Part shown: positions 8,401 to 17,402 of the stretch, piece after piece
How the letters are laid out: each line of letters begins with the position of its first letter
Numbering within the stretch: position 1 is the stretch's first letter
Assembly (NCBI GenBank): GCA_910578845.1
Contig: CAJTSL010000003.1
Coordinates: forward strand, 31,977 to 80,495
DNA: 48,519 nt
Direction of reading: 5' to 3'
Source: an uncultured Lachnospiraceae bacterium
Lineage (GTDB): Bacteria; Bacillota; Clostridia; Lachnospirales; Lachnospiraceae
Program-made: the position numbers and the translations under genes
The notes under the pieces: model-generated
What the model was told of the DNA's origin: nothing
What the model saw: only the letters and a program-made list of their open reading frames with translations
Databases searched by the model: none

Positions 8401-9162
8401 ATGCAAATTATACTATCGAAATTTATCGAGCCGGGCAACAGAATCGAGTTGCAGAAAGTAAGGAGATTAAAAGGCGAAGAGGATAGCAATCAGAAAGTTT
8501 ATGTGAGCCAGTTAATAGACGTTATCTCAGATGACAGGATAGAAATTGCCATGCCGATGGAGAAGTCGAAGCTGATTTTATTACCGATCGACAGTGTGTA
8601 TGATTTATATTTTTATACACGTAATGGTTTATACCAGTGTCATGCGAGGGTTGTGGACAGATACAAGGCGAATAATATGTTCCTCGTACAGCTTGATCTG
8701 ACAAGTAATTTAAGAAAGCATCAAAGGCGGGAGTATTATCGCTTTAGCTGCGCGCTGGAGATGAATTCCAGGCCGCTAAAGGAAGAAGAGGTGCAGGCGA
8801 TTGAGAAAGATGTTGACTTGTTATCTTCTGATATACTTATACCGGGATTGCCGTTGCAAAAAAGTGTGATTGCAGATATCAGCGGAGGCGGATTGCGCTT
8901 TGTTGCAGACTATGCCTATGAAGTCGATAGCCTGATTTTGTGCAAATATAGGTTATGGATAGACGGAGAAAGCAAAGAATACACGTTGTACGGAAAGGTG
9001 CTGGGTGTAAAAGAGGTAGATAAACGGCCAGGGTCTTTTGAACACCGTGTGCAATATGTCCATATGGATAAGGACAATAGAGAGGAAATCATCAAATATA
9101 TTTTCAATGAAGAAAGAAAAACGCTAAAAATGATGAATAAAGACGCTTACTATAGTCGTTGA
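8401..9162 (+). CDS. PilZ-domain c-di-GMP receptor, flagellar brake (YcgR/YpfA/DgrA type)
   Basis: A 253-residue protein with an N-terminal YcgR-N-like beta domain and a C-terminal PilZ domain. The c-di-GMP-binding residues are visible: the R-x-x-x-R motif is R110 to R114 within Q-R-R-E-Y-Y-R, and the second motif is D159-I-S-G-G-G. Proteins of this architecture bind c-di-GMP and slow the flagellar motor. The gene lies between flhG and cheB, a position used by Bacillota flagellar brakes. It has AAGGAAGGA about 8 bp before ATG 8401. A GGDEF protein that could make the ligand is encoded in the same window at 23764-25011; the link between them is an inference. Confidence 0.88.
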   Translation: MQIILSKFIEPGNRIELQKVRRLKGEEDSNQKVYVSQLIDVISDDRIEIAMPMEKSKLILLPIDSVYDLYFYTRNGLYQCHARVVDRYKANNMFLVQLDLTSNLRKHQRREYYRFSCALEMNSRPLKEEEVQAIEKDVDLLSSDILIPGLPLQKSVIADISGGGLRFVADYAYEVDSLILCKYRLWIDGESKEYTLYGKVLGVKEVDKRPGSFEHRVQYVHMDKDNREEIIKYIFNEERKTLKMMNKDAYYSR

Positions 9163-9185
9163 TTGAGAAAGGAGCACGATCACAG

Positions 9186-10259
9186 ATGAAAAATATATTA
9201 GTAGTTGATGACTCTGCACTCATGAGAAGGGTATTGTGTGATATAATTGATGGTGATGAACGATTCCATGTACAGGACAGAGCATCTAATGGGGTAGAAG
9301 CATTGGAGCTGCTCAGTACAAAGACTTATGACGCGGTTATTCTGGATGTTAACATGCCGCGTATGAATGGGCTGGAACTGTTAAAGGAACTACAGAAGCG
9401 TAATATCGCTGCCAGGGTGATGATGGTGAGCACGGATACCTGTGGTGGCGCGAAGACGACATTGGACGCATTGGAGTTGGGCGCTTTAGATTTTGTCCAT
9501 AAGCCTGGAACGGCGATGGACTGTAGGACCAATGACTTTAAAGAGAGACTGCTGCGTACATTATCTGCGGTTGTGGATTCCAGGATATTGACATATGATA
9601 AGCCGACAGCTTCAAGGGATATCGTGCGGATGCCTGATAGGGTGAGTCCGTCGGTCATCAGGCGGAGTGTCTCTGTTTCTGGCAATAAGATTGTAGCGTT
9701 GGCAAGTTCTACGGGTGGGCCTAAAGCTTTGCAGTCGGTTATCCCGAAACTGCCAAAGGACTTAAAGGCACCGGTCGTGATCGTGCAACATATGCCAACA
9801 GGGTTCACGGCATCTATGGCGGAGAGGTTAGATTCTCTCAGTGAGGTACGTGTGAAGGAGGCAGCGGAAGGCGATGTGCTGGAAGCGGGCGTTGTATATA
9901 TCGCAAAGGGTGGCAAACATCTGAATGTAGCGACAAGCGCAGGCAAATATACAATCCATTACACGGACGAGCCGAGCAGGGAAGGCGTAAAGCCTTGTGC
10001 CAATTATATGTATGAATCTCTGGCTGAAAGTAAGTTCGATCAAATCGTATGCGTAGTTTTGACCGGTATGGGGGCTGATGGTACAAAGGGAATCATGAAT
10101 CTGAAGGAGAAAAAGAAACTGCATGTTATTGCGCAGGATGCGGAAACATCTGCCGTTTATGGGATGCCGAGGAGCGTTGTCAACGCAGGATTGGCAGATC
10201 AGGTGGTGCCGCTTGAACAAATTGCGCAGGAGATTATAATGAACGTGGGGGTAAAGTAG
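9186..10259 (+). CDS. cheB: CheB receptor methylesterase/deamidase
   Basis: A two-domain protein of 357 residues. The receiver carries D8/D9 and the phospho-acceptor D54 in L-D-V-N-M-P-R-M-N-G. The methylesterase domain has the catalytic triad Ser in A-S-S-T-G-G-P (about S175), His in V-Q-H-M-P (H202) and Asp in M-G-A-D-G (D298). It removes methyl groups from chemoreceptors when phosphorylated by CheA. I use ATG 9186 because AAAGGAG at 9168-9174 is well spaced for it; the in-frame TTG at 9159 lies upstream of that site. The stop at 10259 is followed one base later by the cheA start. No cheR gene is visible in this window. Confidence 0.96.
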   Translation: MKNILVVDDSALMRRVLCDIIDGDERFHVQDRASNGVEALELLSTKTYDAVILDVNMPRMNGLELLKELQKRNIAARVMMVSTDTCGGAKTTLDALELGALDFVHKPGTAMDCRTNDFKERLLRTLSAVVDSRILTYDKPTASRDIVRMPDRVSPSVIRRSVSVSGNKIVALASSTGGPKALQSVIPKLPKDLKAPVVIVQHMPTGFTASMAERLDSLSEVRVKEAAEGDVLEAGVVYIAKGGKHLNVATSAGKYTIHYTDEPSREGVKPCANYMYESLAESKFDQIVCVVLTGMGADGTKGIMNLKEKKKLHVIAQDAETSAVYGMPRSVVNAGLADQVVPLEQIAQEIIMNVGVK

Positions 10260-10260
10260 T

Positions 10261-12462
10261 ATGGATGTAAGCCAATATTTGGAGATTTTCCTTGATGAAA
10301 CAAACGAGCATTTACAGAATCTGAATACACAGATTCTCTCATTGGAGCAGGAACCTGACAATATGGATACCATCAATGAGATTTTCCGTGCGGCACATTC
10401 CTTGAAAGGAATGGCGGGGACAATGGGGTATAAGAGAATGCAGACTCTTACCCATGATATGGAGAATGTTTTTTCAGAGGTGCGCAACGGCAACATTACG
10501 GTAAAGGCAAGTATGATTGATATTTTATTCCAGTGCCTGGATGCACTTGAGGAATATAATACCAATATTAGGGAAAGCGCTGACGAAGGGACCAATGACA
10601 ATGAGCCTTTGATCAAAGAGCTGAATAATATTTTAAACGGCGGCGTGGCAGAAGAGAAGGCTGTAGCGCCTGTCCAGGCTACGGCATCTGTAGGCGCGGG
10701 AACTGGCAGCGCAGAGCCGGCAGCAAACGTTGATGATGCAAGTAAGAAATGGCTGGGCATCCAGCTCGGGGAATCTGAGAAAACAGTTTTAAAAGAAGCT
10801 CTGAATCAGGGAAAGAAAGTATATGGCTTTACGGTAAGGGTATTCGAATCCTGTATCTTAAAAGCGGCAAGGGCATTCCTTGTTTTTAAGGCTGTAGAAG
10901 AATTTGGTGAAATTGTCCATTCTGAACCATCTGCGCAAGATATTGAAGACGAGAAGTTCGATTTGGATTTCAGTTTAATCGTGATTACAGATGCGCCGCT
11001 TGATAAAGTGCTTCAGGCTGCAAAGAGCGTATCGGAGATTGAAGATGTCATAGGAGATACTTATACGATCAGTGATAAAGCTTCTCCGGTCGGCGCAGAT
11101 ACAGAATCCGGTAAAGCAGAAAATGCAGAAAGCACGGAGAGCGTGAAAGAGGAACAGAAGAAAGAAGAACCGGTCAAGGCGGAAGTAGCAGCGAAAGAAC
11201 ATCCAAAGGAAAAGAGCGCAAGCGCTGAAGCAACTGTAGCGGCGGCTCCTGCTGTACAGCAAGCTCCTAGCAAGAATGAGAAGAAACCGGCAGCAAATAA
11301 ACCGGTTGTCAATAGAACAGTCAGAGTAGATATTGAGAAGTTAGATACATTGATGAACTTAGTCAGCGAGCTGATTATTGCAAAGAACTCCCTTGTATCG
11401 GCATCTGCTACCGTAGAGGGCAATGCCAGCTCGGAAGTAAATAACCAGATCGAATATTTGGAGAGTGTCACGACATCCCTACATGAGTCCGTTATGAAGG
11501 TGCGAATGGTTCCGATTGAGAGCGTTGTGACCAAATTCCCGCGTATGATCCGTGACTTGTCTAAGAAGTTAGATAAGAAAATGGAGCTATATATGTCCGG
11601 TGAAGAGACGGAGCTTGACCGTACGGTAGTGGATGAGATTGGCGATCCGTTGATGCATCTGCTGCGTAATTCGGCGGATCATGGCTTAGAATCTGCGGAA
11701 GTCCGTAAGGAGAGAGGAAAACCGGAAGCCGGCTCGATTTTCCTGGATGCGTATCAGGACGGTAATAATGTTGTCATTGAAGTAAGGGATGACGGTAACG
11801 GTATTGATACAGAAGCCGTGAAGAACAAAGCGATTGAGCGTGGAGTTGTTACACCTGAGCAGGCTGAACTCATGAATGATAAGGAAATCATTGACTTATT
11901 GTTCAACGCAGGCTTTTCTACTGCTAAAACGGTATCTGATGTATCCGGCAGGGGTGTTGGCCTGGATGTCGTGAAATCCAAGATTGAAGCTTTGAGCGGT
12001 GAGGTTGAGGTCAAGACGAAACTTGGAGAAGGAAGCACATGGATTATCAGGTTACCGCTGACGCTTGCAATCATCCAGGCATTGATGGTTGTCATTGGAA
12101 ATGAAAAATATGCCATTTCGTTAGGTTCCATCCAGACGATAGAAGATATCCCGACAGAGGAAGTGAAGCTGGTACAGAACAAGGAAGTCATCCAGCTTAG
12201 GGATCTTGTCATTCCACTGATCCGTTTAAATGAGATTTTGGATATTCAGAGCACGAAGGACCCGAATGAGAACCTGATCGTTGTTATTGTGAAAAAGGGC
12301 GATAAATTGGCGGGCCTTGTGGTTGATGAATTAATAGGACAGCAGGAAATCGTTATCAAGTCAATGGGCAAGTACATTAACAAATGTAAGATCATCAGTG
12401 GGGCAACAATTCTCGGTGACGGTGAAGTAGCATTGATCTTGGATACGAATACACTGTTTTAA
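10261..12462 (+). CDS. cheA: CheA chemotaxis histidine kinase
   Basis: A 733-residue kinase with the full domain order: P1 HPt with phospho-acceptor H46 in A-A-H-S-L-K-G; a P2-like CheY/CheB-binding region at about 155-280; a long Ala/Glu/Lys-rich linker; P3 dimerisation helices; P4 HATPase with H-L-L-R-N-S-A-D-H-G-L-E (N box), D-D-G-N-G-I-D and G-R-G-V-G-L-D-V-V; and a C-terminal CheW-like P5 domain. It phosphorylates CheY and CheB in receptor arrays. The gene starts immediately after cheB, and cheW follows 20 bp downstream behind GGAAGGAGGAAG. Confidence 0.97.
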   Translation: MDVSQYLEIFLDETNEHLQNLNTQILSLEQEPDNMDTINEIFRAAHSLKGMAGTMGYKRMQTLTHDMENVFSEVRNGNITVKASMIDILFQCLDALEEYNTNIRESADEGTNDNEPLIKELNNILNGGVAEEKAVAPVQATASVGAGTGSAEPAANVDDASKKWLGIQLGESEKTVLKEALNQGKKVYGFTVRVFESCILKAARAFLVFKAVEEFGEIVHSEPSAQDIEDEKFDLDFSLIVITDAPLDKVLQAAKSVSEIEDVIGDTYTISDKASPVGADTESGKAENAESTESVKEEQKKEEPVKAEVAAKEHPKEKSASAEATVAAAPAVQQAPSKNEKKPAANKPVVNRTVRVDIEKLDTLMNLVSELIIAKNSLVSASATVEGNASSEVNNQIEYLESVTTSLHESVMKVRMVPIESVVTKFPRMIRDLSKKLDKKMELYMSGEETELDRTVVDEIGDPLMHLLRNSADHGLESAEVRKERGKPEAGSIFLDAYQDGNNVVIEVRDDGNGIDTEAVKNKAIERGVVTPEQAELMNDKEIIDLLFNAGFSTAKTVSDVSGRGVGLDVVKSKIEALSGEVEVKTKLGEGSTWIIRLPLTLAIIQALMVVIGNEKYAISLGSIQTIEDIPTEEVKLVQNKEVIQLRDLVIPLIRLNEILDIQSTKDPNENLIVVIVKKGDKLAGLVVDELIGQQEIVIKSMGKYINKCKIISGATILGDGEVALILDTNTLF

Positions 12463-12482
12463 ACGGAAGGAGGAAGAGTAGA

Positions 12483-12935
12483 ATGGAAGAATTAAAGGCA
12501 ACCTGCGAGACAATACAGTATATAGTCATCAGATTAGGCGATGAGCAGTATGGCATTGATATCAAATATGTTGATAATATTCTAAGAATGCAGAATATTA
12601 CAAGAGTGCCTAAAGTAGCCCCTTATTTGAAAGGTGTCATCAACTTACGAGGAGAAGTCCTTCCGGTCATGAGCATCCGTATTAAGATGGGCCTAGAGGA
12701 AGATGTAGCGACTAAGTCGAGCAGAATCATCGTCATTAAAATGGAACAACAGGGCATGATAGGGATCATCGTAGATGAAGTAAAAGAAGTTGTGACATTG
12801 GATGTGGATCAAATCGAAAAAGCGGCATATGATTCAAAAGAAGATAAAGATAATTTTATTTCCGGGATCGGGAAGTGCGAGGGTAGCTTGATTTCCCTGT
12901 TAGACTTAAGTTTAGTTGTGCCGGAAATTTCTTAG
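12483..12935 (+). CDS. cheW: CheW chemotaxis coupling protein
   Basis: A 150-residue single CheW domain, with the patterns Q-Y-G-I-D-I-x-Y-V, V-P-x-V-A-P-Y-L-K-G-V-I-N-L-R-G-x-V-L-P-V and a C-terminal G-x-I-V-D-E-V-K-E-V. It couples CheA to chemoreceptors. It lies between cheA and cheC, in the standard Bacillota order cheA-cheW-cheC-cheD-sigD. Confidence 0.96.
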   Translation: MEELKATCETIQYIVIRLGDEQYGIDIKYVDNILRMQNITRVPKVAPYLKGVINLRGEVLPVMSIRIKMGLEEDVATKSSRIIVIKMEQQGMIGIIVDEVKEVVTLDVDQIEKAAYDSKEDKDNFISGIGKCEGSLISLLDLSLVVPEIS

Positions 12936-12948
12936 GAGGTTTTTACGC

Positions 12949-13566
12949 GTGAGTGAATTGAATTTTGACGAAATGTCTCAGGAGTATTTTGATGTCCTGA
13001 GAGAATTGGGTAATATCGGCGCAGGTAACGCAACAACGGCGCTGGCACAGATGCTACAGTGCAAAGTAGATATGTCAGTGCCGAAAGTCGGCCTTTTGGA
13101 GTTTAAAGAGGTAGGAGAGGCCATGGGTGGCGAAGAGCAGATCATGGCTGGCATTTACCTTGGCGTAGAAGGCGATATTACTGGTAGTATCATGTTTTTA
13201 TTAGAAAAAGATTCGGCAAGGTTTTTGGTATCTAAATTAATGGGGATGCAGCCGGAGGGAGAAGAATTCTCCGAAATGGAACTGTCGGCATTAAAAGAAG
13301 TGGGCAATATCATTACAGGAGCATATTTGAATTCCCTTTCGACTATTACGAATTTGAAGATTTTTCCTACGATACCAGATATGACGGTGGATATGGCAGG
13401 AGCAATCATGAGTGTACCAGCGATCCAGTTTGGCGCTGTAGGCGACAGGATGTTACTGATTCAGACACAGTTTTTTGATGAAGTTGCAATTGATGGATAT
13501 TTTATTTTGATTCCGGATTTAGAATCTTACAGTAAAATATTATCAGCATTAGGTATGGCATTATGA
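12949..13566 (+). CDS. cheC: CheC CheY-P phosphatase
   Basis: A protein of 205 residues with two copies of the CheC phosphatase signature, one in L-R-E-L-G-N-I-G-A-G-N-A-T-T and one in L-K-E-V-G-N-I-I-T-G-A-Y. Each gives the E-x-x-N acid-amide pattern known to dephosphorylate CheY-P. CheC also binds CheD, whose gene is next. I assign the GTG at 12949 as start because AGGAGG at 12934-12939 is 9 nt upstream; the in-frame ATG at 12916 lies inside cheW and has no ribosome site. Confidence 0.94.
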   Translation: MSELNFDEMSQEYFDVLRELGNIGAGNATTALAQMLQCKVDMSVPKVGLLEFKEVGEAMGGEEQIMAGIYLGVEGDITGSIMFLLEKDSARFLVSKLMGMQPEGEEFSEMELSALKEVGNIITGAYLNSLSTITNLKIFPTIPDMTVDMAGAIMSVPAIQFGAVGDRMLLIQTQFFDEVAIDGYFILIPDLESYSKILSALGMAL

Positions 13567-13600
13567 CAATAGTAATAGTGAAGGTGGGAGATTCGGGAAT

Positions 13601-14089
13601 ATGGCTCAAGTGATAAAGGTCGGTATGGCCGATTTAAATGTATGTGTTAGTCCTGATGGCATTACTACATTAGGGCTAGGTTCGTGCGTTGGTATTGCAA
13701 TAAGGGATCCTATGACGAAAATAGGGGGATTAGCGCATATCATGCTTCCAGACAGCACTACGATCAGAAATAATAGTAATATTCCTAAGTTTGCTGATAC
13801 TGGTATTGAGGAGCTTGTGAAGCGGGTTGTAGCGAGGGGAGCAAACAGATCAAGACTAGTTGCCAAGATTGCAGGAGGCGCCCAGATGTTTTCTTTTGGC
13901 GGTGGCAATTCGGAGACGATCCGAGTAGGTGAGAGAAATGTAGAAGCTACGAAGAAAAAGCTTGCACAGTTGAAAATACCGGTTCTTGCAGAAGATACAG
14001 GAAAGAACTATGGACGGACCGTTATTTTTTATCCGGAAACAGGAGATTTTGTGATTCGTGCAGTAGGAAAACCGGAGAAGACGATTTAA
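13601..14089 (+). CDS. cheD: CheD receptor glutamine deamidase
   Basis: A 162-residue CheD. The catalytic residues of the family are all in place: T23, C29 in L-G-S-C-V-G and H46 in G-G-L-A-H-I-M-L-P. It deamidates chemoreceptor glutamines and stimulates CheC. The C-terminal N-Y-G-R-T-V-I-F-Y pattern is also family-typical. The gene is 34 bp after cheC with a GAAGGTGGGAG-type ribosome site. Confidence 0.95.
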   Translation: MAQVIKVGMADLNVCVSPDGITTLGLGSCVGIAIRDPMTKIGGLAHIMLPDSTTIRNNSNIPKFADTGIEELVKRVVARGANRSRLVAKIAGGAQMFSFGGGNSETIRVGERNVEATKKKLAQLKIPVLAEDTGKNYGRTVIFYPETGDFVIRAVGKPEKTI

Positions 14090-14123
14090 TTTCACGATTT
14101 GGTACGGATGGAAGGGCAAAGCA

Positions 14124-14570
14124 TTGGAGAATGAAGAACAACAAACATTAATTACGGATATTGCGCAACAGGAAAAAGAAAGAGAAAGAGAACGCGAGCA
14201 AGAGCAGAAAAGGGCAGAGATCAGAGCGAAGAAGAGAAAGCTCATCCCTCCTTTTGTGATGCTTCTTGCGGGCGCGATCGCCAGCATTACGATGTATATT
14301 TTACATTATAAATCAAAAGATATGCTTGTGATCTTATTGTGCGTGCTGCTTGGATTTTATATTGCCGGAGAACTGTTAAAGTGGATGCTAGACCGTTTTG
14401 AAGCGCAGGTTGCGGAAGCGCGTAATGATGCGGGTGAAGTCTATGAGAAAGAGCCTGACGGGACGAATCGCGCTATCAGAACAAATGTACCAGAGCAGAA
14501 GGAAGAAGCAGGAGAGGCTGTACAGATAGGGAGAATGGAAGAGGACGACGAAGAAGAATTAATTTTCTAA
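14124..14570 (+). CDS. Small membrane protein of unknown function between cheD and fliA
   Basis: I do not recognise this 148-residue protein. Its first 40 residues are a highly charged Glu/Arg/Lys helix with runs such as E-R-E-R-E-R-E-Q-E. Two hydrophobic segments follow, at about residues 47-63 and 70-92. The tail is acidic and ends in E-D-D-E-E-E-L-I-F. The start is a TTG at 14124 with GGAAGG about 8 bp upstream; no better in-frame ATG exists before the membrane segment. It lies 34 bp after cheD and 32 bp before fliA, where Bacillus has no gene, so a motility role is likely by position only. Confidence 0.75.
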   Translation: MENEEQQTLITDIAQQEKEREREREQEQKRAEIRAKKRKLIPPFVMLLAGAIASITMYILHYKSKDMLVILLCVLLGFYIAGELLKWMLDRFEAQVAEARNDAGEVYEKEPDGTNRAIRTNVPEQKEEAGEAVQIGRMEEDDEEELIF

Positions 14571-14602
14571 CGAAAATAAAACAAGTATAATGGGGAAATG
14601 TC

Positions 14603-15379
14603 ATGGATGAGGCAGGTAAAAAGAAACTTTGGGAAGAATATGACAAAGCAAGGACTCCTGAAGTGAGAGAAAAAATCATATTAGAATACGCCCCGCTTGT
14701 TAAAATGGTAGCAGGGCGTCTTAGTATGTACCTGGGATATAATGTGGAATATGAGGATTTGGTAAGTTATGGCATTTTCGGTCTGATTGACGCAATTGAT
14801 AAATTCGATGCTATGAAGGATGTGAAATTTGAAACATATGCCAGTCTGCGTATCCGGGGCGCTATTCTTGACCAGATTCGGAAGATGGACTGGATTCCCA
14901 GGACGATTAGGCAGAAACAGAAGAAAATTGATGCTGCGATTAAAGAAATTGAAGCAAAATATGGCAGGAGCGCGACAGACGAAGAGATTGCGGCAAATCT
15001 GGGGATTTCTAATACCGAATATGTGGATTGGCAGTCGCAGATGAAAGTCACCAATGTCGTGTCCCTAAATGAATTTTTAGAGCAGGGAAGTGAGATCCCT
15101 AACGATAACGCATATAACCGAAATGCGCAGTTCGATGGCCCGGAAGAGGTCATTGAAAGAGATGAGCTTAAAAGGATCCTTGCAGAGGCATTGGAACTTT
15201 TGACTGAGAAAGAGCAGAAAGTCATCGTGCTTTATTATTATGAAGACTTGACATTAAAAGAAATCAGCGCGATATTGGAAGTATCGGAATCCCGTGTTTC
15301 TCAGCTTCATACGCGGGCGTTACAGAAGATGAAGACGAAAATGGGAATTTATATGGGTATTTTGACAGAGAGACAATAG
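14603..15379 (+). CDS. fliA: Sigma-28 (SigD/FliA) flagellar RNA polymerase sigma factor
   Basis: A 258-residue sigma-70 family protein of the FliA/WhiG branch. Region 2 has Y-E-D-L-V-S-Y-G-I-F-G-L-I-D-A-I and F-E-T-Y-A-S-L-R-I-R-G-A-I-L-D; region 3 has T-D-E-E-I-A-A-N-L-G-I; region 4 is an HTH with L-T-L-K-E-I-S-A-I-L-E-V-S-E-S-R-V-S-Q. It directs late flagellar and chemotaxis genes. A candidate target promoter is at 25105-25129 in this window. In Bacillus, sigD also lies at the end of the fla/che operon just before swrB and rpsB. Confidence 0.96.
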   Translation: MDEAGKKKLWEEYDKARTPEVREKIILEYAPLVKMVAGRLSMYLGYNVEYEDLVSYGIFGLIDAIDKFDAMKDVKFETYASLRIRGAILDQIRKMDWIPRTIRQKQKKIDAAIKEIEAKYGRSATDEEIAANLGISNTEYVDWQSQMKVTNVVSLNEFLEQGSEIPNDNAYNRNAQFDGPEEVIERDELKRILAEALELLTEKEQKVIVLYYYEDLTLKEISAILEVSESRVSQLHTRALQKMKTKMGIYMGILTERQ

Positions 15380-15415
15380 CCGTCAGCAAACGGCGCCACC
15401 ATAAATGAGGTGAAC

Positions 15416-17008
15416 ATGAACGGATATTTCAGACTAATCCATGAGGAAGGAAAGACCGGCATTAAGTTTTTTCCGCCAACGGATGGCGGGGAAGCAGTTA
15501 CCGTAAATGATGTAGTAGATTACTTGGCGAAGAAGGATATCGTGTATGATAAAAATACGCTTTATAAAGCTGTGGCGATATCTGCGGAGAAAGAAATTGT
15601 TATTTTACTGGAAAAGCGTACAACATTGCCAGAGCGGGAATGCTATAAGCTTACGATAACACCCGATAATATGAAAGCATACGTCAGGTTTTATGCACCC
15701 TCTGTTGGCGGTGGCAAAACGACGGCTGATGAATTGATCAAGGATTTGGAAAGCGCCGGGATACGGTATGGCGTTTTGAAGGACGTTATTCAATTATGCT
15801 TTGCAAGAAAAAAAGAGTATTGCAAGGATATTTTGGTTGCCGAGGGATTAGAGCCCGTGCATGGCAAAGATGCTTATATTGAATATTATTTTAATACAGA
15901 TAAAAAGGCGAAGCCATCGTTAAAAGAGGATGGCAGCGTGGATTTTTTCCAATTAAATGTCGTACAGCATTGCGATAAAGGCGATGTATTGGCGAAGCTG
16001 ATCCCGGAGGATCCGGGAGAATATGGGATGAATTTGCTCGGGACGCGCTTAAAGCCTCGGGATGTGAAGAAAGCAACCTTAAAATATGGTAATCATATTG
16101 AAATTTCAGAAGATAAGACAACATTGAAATCTCTGGTAAATGGCCATGTAGAGCTTATAGAGGGCAGTGTTTTTGTTTCCGATGTGCTGATCGTGGAAAA
16201 TGTTGATAATGCAACCGGGAATATTGATTATGAAGGAAGCGTACAGATCAATGGCAATGTGTGTACGAATTTCCAGGTAAAGGCAAAAGGCGATATTGAA
16301 GTGCGGGGGGTTGTAGAAGGCGCTTTCCTAGAGGCGGGCGACAATATTATCATTGCCCGTGGCATGAATGGCATGGGAAGGGGCACATTAAAAGCAGGCG
16401 GCAATATCGTTGCGAAATTCTTGCAGAGCGTTAATGCGCAGGCGGACGGCTATATAGCTTCGGAGTCTATTTTGCATAGTACGATTATGGCTGGCACGGA
16501 AGTGAATGTAGACGGCAAAAAAGGATTTATCACTGGCGGGAAGGTATGTGCAGTCAATTGCATCAATGTGAAAACGCTTGGTTCCTCTATGGGAGCAGAC
16601 ACTTTGGTAGAAGTAGGATCAGATCCAAAACTTGCCATAAGGTTACAGGAACTGATGAAGAAGGTTGAAGAAGAGAATAATGCGATCCAGTCCATTCAGC
16701 AGATTCTTCTCTCTACGAAGCAGAAAATGGCGAAAGGCGTTAAATTATCGCCTGACCAGCTTAAATATGCACAATCGTTAGCTGCTTCAAACCAGCAGAA
16801 AGCAGAGGCTGTTACCAACTATATAGAAGAAATTGAGAAATTGCAGGGTCAGATGAAAGGAAAAGAGGGAGCCTGTATCATCGTAAGAGGTTCCGTTTAT
16901 CCAGGGACGAAGATTTGCATCGGCGATGTTTCCATGGTAATCCAGAAAGAGTCGCAGTATTGTAGATTCGTGAAGGCTCGTGGAGATGTGAAACTGACAG
17001 GCATTTAG
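15416..17008 (+). CDS. FapA family protein (DUF342)
   Basis: A protein of about 530 residues. Residues 1 to about 150 form a mixed alpha/beta N-terminal part. The middle (about 170-390) is a beta-helical, Gly-rich DUF342/FapA core with repeated short patterns such as G-N-I-D-Y-E-G-S-V-Q-I-N-G and A-K-G-D-I-E-V-R-G. A coiled coil rich in Gln, Lys and Glu follows, then a final beta segment. DUF342 proteins are known as flagellar assembly or polar-targeting factors in proteobacteria (FapA); in Clostridia they commonly follow the sigma-28 gene, but the mechanism is not established. ATG 15416 is preferred to GTG 15410 because GAGG at 15407-15410 overlaps the latter. Confidence 0.85.
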   Translation: MNGYFRLIHEEGKTGIKFFPPTDGGEAVTVNDVVDYLAKKDIVYDKNTLYKAVAISAEKEIVILLEKRTTLPERECYKLTITPDNMKAYVRFYAPSVGGGKTTADELIKDLESAGIRYGVLKDVIQLCFARKKEYCKDILVAEGLEPVHGKDAYIEYYFNTDKKAKPSLKEDGSVDFFQLNVVQHCDKGDVLAKLIPEDPGEYGMNLLGTRLKPRDVKKATLKYGNHIEISEDKTTLKSLVNGHVELIEGSVFVSDVLIVENVDNATGNIDYEGSVQINGNVCTNFQVKAKGDIEVRGVVEGAFLEAGDNIIIARGMNGMGRGTLKAGGNIVAKFLQSVNAQADGYIASESILHSTIMAGTEVNVDGKKGFITGGKVCAVNCINVKTLGSSMGADTLVEVGSDPKLAIRLQELMKKVEEENNAIQSIQQILLSTKQKMAKGVKLSPDQLKYAQSLAASNQQKAEAVTNYIEEIEKLQGQMKGKEGACIIVRGSVYPGTKICIGDVSMVIQKESQYCRFVKARGDVKLTGI

Positions 17009-17048
17009 CGGCAATGGGAGTTGATGGTAAGGGAAAGGAGGATTAGCG

Positions 17049-17375
17049 ATGGCGATAGGACAGATAGAGATACAGGGGCAGATTACAAGGGCGCAGGATT
17101 TTACGGCCTATAAGCATAATGAAGATACGAAAGGCATGGTGGATCAGTCTAATGTGGGCGCTACCTTTGCTAAGCATGTTGAGAACCAGGTGACGAAAGT
17201 CAACCGTGGCGAGCAGACCGAATATCAGAACAAAAAATTTGATGCCAAAGAAAAAGGCAGCAATGAGTATAAAGGTGACGGTGGCAGGAAAGGAAAGCAG
17301 AAAAAGGCAAAAGCAAAAGAGCCGGAAGGCAAGGTTCTGTTAAAAGGGGTAGGGCATTTTGATGTATCGCTATAA
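17049..17375 (+). CDS. Small lysine-rich protein of unknown function
   Basis: I do not recognise this 108-residue protein. The N-terminal half is soluble and polar; residues 65-95 are very rich in Lys, Gly and Glu; and the last residues read V-G-H-F-D-V-S-L. No signal peptide or membrane segment is visible. A strong GGAAAGGAGGA ribosome site precedes ATG 17049. It sits between the FapA-like gene and the SwrB-like gene, so it is probably transcribed with the flagellar operon. The low-complexity basic region suggests an RNA- or protein-binding adaptor, but that is only inference. Confidence 0.75.
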   Translation: MAIGQIEIQGQITRAQDFTAYKHNEDTKGMVDQSNVGATFAKHVENQVTKVNRGEQTEYQNKKFDAKEKGSNEYKGDGGRKGKQKKAKAKEPEGKVLLKGVGHFDVSL

Positions 17376-17402
17376 CATGATGGAAGGATATGGTTATTAG
17401 AA

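Noticed and set aside
9828..10760. Long open frame on the minus strand (310 codons) across the cheB/cheA junction
   Set aside because: It lies opposite well-supported cheB and cheA, has a Ser/Cys/Phe-rich composition typical of antisense frames and resembles no family.
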